Of a DNA stretch of 6,969 bases, positions 1-5,670 are shown one piece after another (positions within the stretch are counted from its first letter, which is position 1; each line of letters begins with the position of its first letter). Below the pieces are notes generated by a model. It saw only the letters and a program-made list of their open reading frames with translations, did not search any database and was not told the origin of the DNA. Source of the stretch: Candidatus Brocadiaceae bacterium (lineage in GTDB: Bacteria; Planctomycetota; Brocadiia; SM23-32). The translations under genes were made by a program, and so were the position numbers. The stretch is taken from the NCBI GenBank assembly GCA_003551785.1, contig PUNP01000785.1, forward strand, positions 1-6,969, in the 5' to 3' direction.

Positions 1-1136
1 CTCCATTCATCAATGATCCACCGGAAGACATGCCTGTCGGGGCTCATAGGATTGTCCATACCCCTTACGCGATCGACTGTAATAGGGGCAAGCACGGGAA
101 CGATGCGCGGGTTATGCTCCAGTTCGGGCGGCGGGGGCATCATATGCGTGGCATAAACATACCATGTGATATGCAGGTTAGGGTAATTGTTTTCAAGAGC
201 CTCCAGCACCTGGTTGAAGAACCAAACATAACGGCCGGTTACCGATGTTGTGGCGCTGAGGGGGTCATAAACATCGCCGTCAAGAACTGTACATTTCTCG
301 CATTCACAGTAGTTATAAAACCCGTCATTGGGCCCCATACCGAGGTAAAATACATCCTCTGTCGGCTCATAACGGCTGCGTATCCAATCAACGGTCATAT
401 CCACGGCATCGGGATTGCCAGCGCATATCTGACCGAAACGGCGTTCACCGTCCCTGAGCGCAAAGACCTCCGGGTGCTCTTCAAACAGATCCCGATTCCT
501 CCTGAAAGGCTGTATGCCGTGCGAACCCGTAGATCGACTTTCACCGCCCATGCGCACCCGGTGTCGCCATTCGTCGTTCCGGATATAGTATTGGAAAACA
601 CGGTAATCCATGGAAGGCGCCTGGGTTTCAAGCCGGCTCTTAACCCTCAAGGTGCTGTCTTGCGGCACGACACGTCCGAGATCACCTGGCATATACCATC
701 GGAACCCCACCTTCTCGAGAAACTCGAACACCCCGAAAAGCGTGCCCTCATCACTCAGTCCACGTATATCGATCCGGTCTTCAGCCACCCGAATCGTAAA
801 AGTGCTGGAGCTATCCTTCTCGGCCATGCTCAGCTCATCGAGCGTTTCATCAGCCGCCTTGCCGAGATAAATGGGAATCAGTCCGTCAGACACATTATCG
901 CCGGAAACAACCTCAATCTTTCCCCCGGTCATCAGTTCTGCGTGTTGAACCAGTTCGTCCGCTGCACGCTGCTCATTGTCTTGCGGCTCGGGGGGGAGAA
1001 CGATCACCGCACGTGATTCTCCATTCTCGATAAGCACAACTTCCGCACCCGAATAAGCACAAAAATAAGAACTCAAAAACAATATAAAGACAAACGACCT
1101 GCACAGCGTTGAACACAATTTAATGCGGTAAGACAT
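1..1136 (-). CDS. Secreted GH67 N-terminal-like / DUF4838 protein (3' end outside window)
   Basis: The reading frame opens with ATG at 1136-1134 and stays open for 378 codons to the left edge, so the C-terminus is missing. AGGAGA lies 7 nt before the ATG. Residues 1-30 form a signal peptide (RIK then FVFILFLSSYF); the lone Cys26 is not in a good lipobox. Residues about 33-165 resemble the alpha-glucuronidase (GH67) N-terminal-like domain: AADELVQHAELMTGGKI at 58-74 and GTLFGVFEFLEKVGFRWYMP at 131-150. From about 175 it resembles DUF4838, with YLGMGPNDGFYNYCECEKC at 264-282 giving the typical acidic ND plus CxCxxC cluster (Cys277, 279, 282). Family knowledge: these are extracytoplasmic proteins of polysaccharide-degrading bacteria with a probable glycosidase-like barrel; the reaction is unknown. 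It starts 76 bp after the beta-helix gene, with no terminator between them. The family call is fairly firm; enzymatic function is inference. Confidence 0.85.
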   Translation of the reverse strand, partial: MSYRIKLCSTLCRSFVFILFLSSYFCAYSGAEVVLIENGESRAVIVLPPEPQDNEQRAADELVQHAELMTGGKIEVVSGDNVSDGLIPIYLGKAADETLDELSMAEKDSSSTFTIRVAEDRIDIRGLSDEGTLFGVFEFLEKVGFRWYMPGDLGRVVPQDSTLRVKSRLETQAPSMDYRVFQYYIRNDEWRHRVRMGGESRSTGSHGIQPFRRNRDLFEEHPEVFALRDGERRFGQICAGNPDAVDMTVDWIRSRYEPTEDVFYLGMGPNDGFYNYCECEKCTVLDGDVYDPLSATTSVTGRYVWFFNQVLEALENNYPNLHITWYVYATHMMPPPPELEHNPRIVPVLAPITVDRVRGMDNPMSPDRHVFRWIIDEW

Positions 1137-1143
1137 TTTTGAA

Positions 1144-1149
1144 TCTCCT
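1144..1149 (-). promoter_or_regulatory. Shine-Dalgarno of the DUF4838 gene
   Basis: Read on the minus strand, CAGGAGATTCAAAAATG places AGGAGA 7 nt before the ATG at 1136. It fixes this start: the next in-frame Met is residue 69, after the signal peptide. Confidence 0.7.
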
Positions 1150-1212
1150 GAATATAGTACATTTTCAGTTAAGTAATTACTCACATGAGAAAAACAACAG
1201 TTCCAGGGTGGA

Positions 1213-2799
1213 TCAGCGGGCGAAGAATCCGAACTCTGATTCCATACGTTCGTCCTCAATGGCCGGCAAAGGGGGATTATAATGTCGGCGGGCGACAACT
1301 TCACCACTCTGACGAGATACATTATTTTCCGCCTTGTAATGGCTGCTTCTAAATATATGGTCATACATATACTCGGTATAATTATCCGCAATAATACACA
1401 ATTCTTCCCCTTCACGTCCGGAAGTGCGAATGCCCCGCGGATGGCCGACAGAGAAATTATGTCGTACCTGAGTGCCATACCCATTGACACTGACAGCACA
1501 TAATGTGTGTCCACCTCTGTAATCGTCACCGACTCCAAGCACGACATTACCAATGAAGCGGTTCCGGTGGCTGCCGTCGGAAAAGCCAATATTATTGCGC
1601 ATCGGCCCTATTGCAATAGAGATATTACCGGCTACCAGACAATCACGCGATCCCTGCCCGCTGATAACATGGCGCGCGTGGGGGCGGCGTTCGAGTATCA
1701 CAAGGTTATTCACTATCTTCCCTCCGACGCCCCAGCGGGGGATAATCCCGTCATCACCTCCGCCTCCGTCGGGGCGGAGCACGCCTGCATATCGGATGCG
1801 GTTGTCGCGGATGATCCAGCGCGACTGTGCGCTGATACCGCTGCGTCCGATATTCTCTATGATGTTATCACTTACAATAACATCAGAGCCCGCCCGTCCG
1901 CGTCCGCCTGCGGCACCGATACCATGGTGCGTAAAATCATGGATATGGTTGCCGGCCACAACGGCGCCGTGGGCGGCCACAATACCGGTTAAACGGGTTT
2001 CAGGCTCGGGTTCAAAACCGGGAACAGAACTGCCGTCCAGTACAAAGTTTTCCAGACCTGCCCGGATATTCAAATTGACAAGATGGGCGGAGATGCCTTT
2101 CGGTATCACCGGCTCAAGCACGACCTCCCCTTCTCCTCTAAGCCAAATGCCCGGGGGTACATCCAAACCAATAGTTTCTTTATCGAAATGGCGGTGAGGA
2201 CTATAAGAGGTTTTTACCGTCTCTTTATAGTATCCTGCGGGAACAATAACAGTCTTCAACTTGTAGGGCAGAGCGTCTATGTATGCTTCGATATCTTGCA
2301 TCTGCGCCTCGTCCGGATACCGTTTATAGGCTTCTATTGAGACCGGTTCGTATTCAAAATTCTGCAGATAAGCGCTTATAACGTCTACGTAAGGATCATC
2401 TTCCGTGCCCGAGCCGACGGCATCTTCGGGGATCATCAGTTCGATCTCCCGTTCCGGCGCTCGCACAGGAAGCGGCTCAGGTTCGCCCGTGGGGCCGGGT
2501 CCCAGCGAACCCCAGGCACCGTCCGCCGAGAGCGTCTCTTTCATGATTTTCACCCTCTCGGGCTCAACCAGAACGGTTTCCAAAAAAGCCGCGGTCTGTT
2601 CAGACATCTTAACTTCCCTGTGACCATTCTGGGCCGCGCCAGCCGGAGTGTGAAGAGACACTGCGAGTAGAAAAGTTGTTATGACTGCTGCGATGCACGA
2701 CACTGCCGGTGCGGCATCGTCCGATACCGCAGCAACTCTGTAAAACAATTTGCTTATACGACAAAAAGATATTTCCCGAACGGCTGTTTTATGAAGCAA
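1213..2799 (-). CDS. Secreted right-handed parallel beta-helix protein, complete paralog
   Basis: 528 codons from a TTG start, chosen because AAGGAGGAA lies just upstream and the signal peptide is kept. The n-region is long (about 31 residues), the hydrophobic core is about 32-50, and a likely signal peptidase I site is AGA at 53-55. Residues 99-112 are a Pro/Glu linker, and GSGTEDDPYVDV at 129-140 opens the helix domain. Successive coils with the usual asparagine pattern are visible: GNHIHDF (283-289), SDNIIENIG (310-318), RDNRIRYAG (331-339), VNNLVILE (363-370), AGNISIAIG (390-398), IGNVVLGVG (416-424), RHNFSVG (446-452), ADNYTEY (471-477). This fits the Beta_helix repeat superfamily, which includes polysaccharide lyases, glycosidases and epimerases as well as non-enzymatic adhesins. 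No single enzyme family can be named. It is homologous along its length to the gene at 5671-6969 and ends with the same ESEFGFF-type tail. A role in binding or cutting an extracellular glycan is inference. Confidence 0.88.
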   Translation of the reverse strand: MLHKTAVREISFCRISKLFYRVAAVSDDAAPAVSCIAAVITTFLLAVSLHTPAGAAQNGHREVKMSEQTAAFLETVLVEPERVKIMKETLSADGAWGSLGPGPTGEPEPLPVRAPEREIELMIPEDAVGSGTEDDPYVDVISAYLQNFEYEPVSIEAYKRYPDEAQMQDIEAYIDALPYKLKTVIVPAGYYKETVKTSYSPHRHFDKETIGLDVPPGIWLRGEGEVVLEPVIPKGISAHLVNLNIRAGLENFVLDGSSVPGFEPEPETRLTGIVAAHGAVVAGNHIHDFTHHGIGAAGGRGRAGSDVIVSDNIIENIGRSGISAQSRWIIRDNRIRYAGVLRPDGGGGDDGIIPRWGVGGKIVNNLVILERRPHARHVISGQGSRDCLVAGNISIAIGPMRNNIGFSDGSHRNRFIGNVVLGVGDDYRGGHTLCAVSVNGYGTQVRHNFSVGHPRGIRTSGREGEELCIIADNYTEYMYDHIFRSSHYKAENNVSRQSGEVVARRHYNPPLPAIEDERMESEFGFFAR

Positions 2800-2808
2800 A
2801 ACAATGTT

Positions 2809-2815
2809 CCTCCTT
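2809..2815 (-). promoter_or_regulatory. Strong Shine-Dalgarno supporting a TTG start
   Basis: AAGGAGG on the minus strand, 9 nt from the TTG at 2799-2797. There is no in-frame ATG before residue 65. Starting there would delete the hydrophobic export signal, so the SD position argues for the TTG. The SD is also directly preceded by tandem in-frame stops (TAATAA) of the small upstream frame. Confidence 0.65.
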
Positions 2816-2816
2816 A

Positions 2817-2927
2817 TTAAGAAGACAAATAATCTTCATCGTCATAACCCAAACATTTCACGCGTTTTCGTATATGCGATAATATGTTATAAGAAGCCGT
2901 CATAATGGCTTCTGCTTCGGGATTCAT
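2817..2927 (-). CDS. Possible small ORF, 36 aa, unknown function
   Basis: ATG at 2927-2925 to TAA at 2819-2817, immediately followed by a second in-frame TAA that overlaps the ribosome binding site of the beta-helix gene. The product begins MNPEAEAIMTASYNIL, continues with a basic patch (HIRKRVKC, 18-25) and ends in an acidic tail (GYDDEDYLSS, 27-36). The codons are rich in purine-first triplets, as in real genes. There is no clear Shine-Dalgarno before the ATG. The same frame is open without a stop right back to the end of the propeller gene, adding 29 codons that include FCRAC. It may be a small gene translationally coupled to the next one, a remnant of a longer gene, or chance. No family is recognised. 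Confidence 0.28.
   Translation of the reverse strand: MNPEAEAIMTASYNILSHIRKRVKCLGYDDEDYLSS
2892..2913 (-). repeat. Perfect 7-bp inverted repeat with 8-nt loop
   Basis: AGAAGCC and GGCTTCT face each other across 8 nt, about 100 bp downstream of the propeller gene stop. On the minus strand it is followed by AT-rich TATAACATATT but not by a true U-run, so it is at best a weak terminator or an RNA-processing/stability hairpin. It also lies inside the possible small ORF, where it encodes EAIMTAS. A 12-bp palindrome, ATTCATATGAAT, sits at 2922-2933 and spans that ORF's start codon. Confidence 0.35.
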
Positions 2928-3014
2928 ATGAATATCTACATCATCAAAAAACACTATCACATTACAGGCACGGCAAAAGGCATTTCCTGAGTCCGAGTGG
3001 CTGCCAATTACGTT

Positions 3015-5510
3015 TTACGGTTTCGAAAACGCATACAGGGCTCCGTTCCTTCCAGTGATGAAAAGGGTGTTTCCGGACACAGCGATCCCTGAGGTCACCT
3101 TTGTATCCAGGTCAAATTCCCAGTCGATATCGCCGGATTCCAAATGAACGGCCAGCAGCCTTCCCCCCTCCGTGACACAATACACGTGCTGTCCTGCAAT
3201 AACGGGTGAAGCGGTCATCCCACCGGTCTCCGTCTTCCAAACCTTCGATCCATCCTCTTTGCTGTAAGCAAAAAGGGTATGATGCTGTGATAGAACCACC
3301 GTGTCGCGGCCCACGGCGGGAGAACTGAAAAAGCGTCCGGAAGGGATGGAGGTCGCCCAGACGGCTGAACCGTCTTCGGGATTAATCGCTTTAAACTCGT
3401 CGCCGTCTGTAACAAATATATAATTACTTCCGGCAGCCGGTGTGAGGTTGTTGTTCCCGGAGCTCCAGAGTTCAGTGCCGTCATCGGGGTCACGAGCGTA
3501 CAAACGCCCCCCTTCCGGAGACAGCACAATATCTTTGTACATGGCCGACGACGGATTGGCCCAGCTTCGCGATCCGCTGCCGGGAATACGTGACCATTTG
3601 ACAGCTCCATCCGCCAGATCAAAGGCTGCGGAAAAGCTTGCGGCGCCGACGAAGACCGTATTCCCTGCTATGAACGGTGAAGCACGCAAGAAAACCTGTG
3701 CGCCCGCTAACTCTGAAACCAGGATATCGCTTTCCCACAGAATCTCTCCGTTCTCTGCATCGAGAGCCGCAACATAACCATCGCAAGCCTGATAGACCAC
3801 GATGCTGCCGTCGGTTGCAGGAGTGCTGCGCGGCGACCTGCCGCCTTCCTGTTTATGTGTCCAGACGGTTTCGCCCGTATCAGCATCGACTGCTGCCAGA
3901 ACAGGGTATGGTTCCGATGGTTCCGAATTATTCATGATACCGGCAAAGATCATTCCGTTGGCAAAAACCGGCGCGCTGAGTCCAAAATTCCTATTGACAT
4001 GGACCCATGCAAGTTCAAGAGGGGGCTCGATATCCGCTCCCGAAGAAAAACCTCTTCGGGACGGCCCTCCCTGATACATACCCCAGTTCTCATCTGTTCT
4101 GATCTCGACAGGGGGCTCGGGGTCCGCGACCCAGACCTGGCGTTCGAGAACGGGCCATTGGGCTCCCGATTCATCGACCGCCTCCACAAACATTAACACG
4201 GGGTCATACCAGTCCATCCCTACTTCGAGCCTGCCCGTCCATGCACCCGCTCCATGCCCTTCCAATTGAACCTTTTCGATCACCGGACTGCCTCCGGGTT
4301 CCGTTACGGTAACACTGACAGAAGCCACATCACGCGCCGTATCGTACGCATTGACGAGCAGCGGAAAACTTCGGCCTCTTTTGAGGCCCTCGCCCCAGTG
4401 CGCCTCCAGTGCCAGTTTCTGCGGGGGGTTGACGAGTTCAAGGTATTTTTCAAAACCGCCCTTTCTCTTATCAGCAGTCATCCTTCCGTCCGGTTCGGCC
4501 CGGATAAGGGAAAAAGCCGGACGCCCCAGGTCCCTGATATGCGTCCTGCCCGACGTGATTCCGAAGGTGGGGATGCCGTCCACTTCAACAATCTGCGATG
4601 TATGGTAGTGTCCCCAGAAAAGGCCCTTGCCGTCGTATTCCTTCAGCAGTCCGAAAAGGTCGTCTGCCCGGCCTCTCATTCCGTCCAGATGGTGAAGGTT
4701 GACAACCACATGATAATCATCACCAATACGCTCAAGCAATTCTTCCGTCCAGTCCATAGCTTGATCCCTGAAAGATATCCAGGGATAATTGAGGAAGAGA
4801 TAGTTGCCGACCGTGAAACCATAATAGAGCGGAGCAAACAACTGCTCCATCGTTTCACCTCGAAATGCTTCGCGCCCGCCACGGTCACGGTCGTGATTGC
4901 CTTTGCACGTGAAAACCGGTATAGGATAGCGGTCAAACAGTTCACTCGCCCATTCCATTCGTTCGATAGAGTCATTCGACACATCGCCCGAATCAAGTGC
5001 AAAAAGGGGACTCTCCGGCATGCGCTCGATATGGCGTCCCATTCGCTCATAGAGCAGGTCAATATGGTAGTCCCGGGCTAAATGCAAGTCGCTATGATGG
5101 AGAAAATAAAATGGCTCATCTGGTGATTGGGACAGCGGTCGAACCTCAAAATCGATATCAGGCATGCTTTCACGGTCGTCCGGCAGCACCTGATGCAGAT
5201 CTACCGTCGGCATGGTGCCATGAGGATTAATAAAGAATACCGTTCTGGCGTTTTCGTTCAATTCTATTTCGTAACGCCCCTCTTCACAGGTTTCAGTGAA
5301 TGAAAACCCGTCGGTCACCAGCACATCGGACAGCGCTTCCCGTTGCACTTCATTCTCATTTTCACGCACTAAATGAACTCGACCTCGAGCAGTAGATGGT
5401 TCTCCTGCTCCGGCATGGCCGCCCGTAAAAATTGATGCAAAGAAAACGGCACATGAAACAACGCCCGTAAGCAGTTTGTGCTGCAATTTCAAATGTAAGG
5501 ATAAACGCAT
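3015..5510 (-). CDS. Secreted metallophosphoesterase fused to a PQQ-type beta-propeller
   Basis: 831 codons, ATG start. The signal peptide has its core at 13-30 and a likely cleavage site at AGA 33-35. Residues about 40-122 look like the calcineurin-like phosphoesterase N-terminal beta-sandwich (EEGRYEIEL at 77-84, VFFINPHG at 91-98). Residues about 132-340 are the calcineurin-type catalytic domain, with all hallmark metal motifs: DLH (Asp141, His143), GD (Asp176), GNHD (Asn205, His206), NLHH (His273/274) and GHYH (His301, His303). An Ig-like segment follows at about 362-465. WGMYQGGPSRRG (476-487) opens a PQQ-like propeller with repeats such as VDADTGETVW, LDAENGEILW and YSKEDGSKVW. Trp550, 592, 639, 682, 718, 758 and 797 recur, and the terminal ALYAFSKP can pair with LELAWVHV (498-505) to close an eighth blade. 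No adjacent-Cys pair is present, so quinone-dependent dehydrogenase activity is unlikely. The propeller is probably a binding or scaffold module. Substrate unknown. Confidence 0.92.
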   Translation of the reverse strand: MRLSLHLKLQHKLLTGVVSCAVFFASIFTGGHAGAGEPSTARGRVHLVRENENEVQREALSDVLVTDGFSFTETCEEGRYEIELNENARTVFFINPHGTMPTVDLHQVLPDDRESMPDIDFEVRPLSQSPDEPFYFLHHSDLHLARDYHIDLLYERMGRHIERMPESPLFALDSGDVSNDSIERMEWASELFDRYPIPVFTCKGNHDRDRGGREAFRGETMEQLFAPLYYGFTVGNYLFLNYPWISFRDQAMDWTEELLERIGDDYHVVVNLHHLDGMRGRADDLFGLLKEYDGKGLFWGHYHTSQIVEVDGIPTFGITSGRTHIRDLGRPAFSLIRAEPDGRMTADKRKGGFEKYLELVNPPQKLALEAHWGEGLKRGRSFPLLVNAYDTARDVASVSVTVTEPGGSPVIEKVQLEGHGAGAWTGRLEVGMDWYDPVLMFVEAVDESGAQWPVLERQVWVADPEPPVEIRTDENWGMYQGGPSRRGFSSGADIEPPLELAWVHVNRNFGLSAPVFANGMIFAGIMNNSEPSEPYPVLAAVDADTGETVWTHKQEGGRSPRSTPATDGSIVVYQACDGYVAALDAENGEILWESDILVSELAGAQVFLRASPFIAGNTVFVGAASFSAAFDLADGAVKWSRIPGSGSRSWANPSSAMYKDIVLSPEGGRLYARDPDDGTELWSSGNNNLTPAAGSNYIFVTDGDEFKAINPEDGSAVWATSIPSGRFFSSPAVGRDTVVLSQHHTLFAYSKEDGSKVWKTETGGMTASPVIAGQHVYCVTEGGRLLAVHLESGDIDWEFDLDTKVTSGIAVSGNTLFITGRNGALYAFSKP

Positions 5511-5520
5511 AAAATTTCAA

Positions 5521-5526
5521 CCTCCT
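5521..5526 (-). promoter_or_regulatory. Shine-Dalgarno of the phosphoesterase-propeller gene
   Basis: AGGAGG on the minus strand, 10 nt before the ATG at 5510-5508. The spacing is slightly long but the match is full. The flanking bases (ATTCAGGAGGTTGAAA) resemble those before the DUF4838 gene (ATTCAGGAGATTCAAA). Confidence 0.75.
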
Positions 5527-5616
5527 GAATGCAATTTTGGCGGTTCTTCAACTTTGCGGATGTTTTAATGGTCAAAAAGGTTTTGGTATTAAAGATCATC
5601 GCGAACAGAGTTTCTG

Positions 5617-5645
5617 GTTGCTGGTTAAAAAGTCAACCCTGCAAC
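5617..5645. repeat. Imperfect inverted repeat between genes
   Basis: On the plus strand GTTGC and GCAAC form outer arms (5617-5621, 5641-5645) and GGTT/AACC inner arms (5623-5626, 5635-5638) around aaaaagtc, separated by a small asymmetric bulge. It lies in the 160-bp gap upstream of the phosphoesterase gene. No U-run follows in the direction of transcription, so it is not a typical terminator. It could be an operator or a chance dyad. Confidence 0.2.
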
Positions 5646-5670
5646 ACACTTGTGAGAAAACTGGATAACA

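Noticed and set aside
30..1016. Long plus-strand open frame of 328 codons
   Set aside because: It lies wholly opposite the DUF4838 gene, which has a signal peptide, an SD and family motifs. The plus-strand translation has no recognisable domain and no SD.
1172..1181. 10-bp palindrome AGTAATTACT in the 76-bp gap before the DUF4838 gene
   Set aside because: It is short and AT-rich, with no second copy or adjoining promoter, so an operator call would be guesswork.
2605..2607. ATG at residue 65 of the complete beta-helix gene as the true start, with AGGGA upstream
   Set aside because: It would remove the hydrophobic export segment and leave the much stronger AAGGAGG before the TTG without a purpose.
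2804..2905. Plus-strand 33-aa frame starting MFLLIKKTNN in the intergenic gap
   Set aside because: It has no SD, starts inside the leader of the minus-strand gene, and is less protein-like than the opposite-strand frame.
4254..5081. Plus-strand open frame of 275 codons
   Set aside because: It is antisense to the metallophosphoesterase domain, whose metal motifs show the minus strand is coding.
5547..5636. TTGACT (5631-5636) and TTGACC (5570-5575) as -35 boxes for the phosphoesterase gene
   Set aside because: At 16-18 nt spacing neither has a plausible -10 box (AAACTC and GTTGAA are poor matches), so no promoter can be supported.
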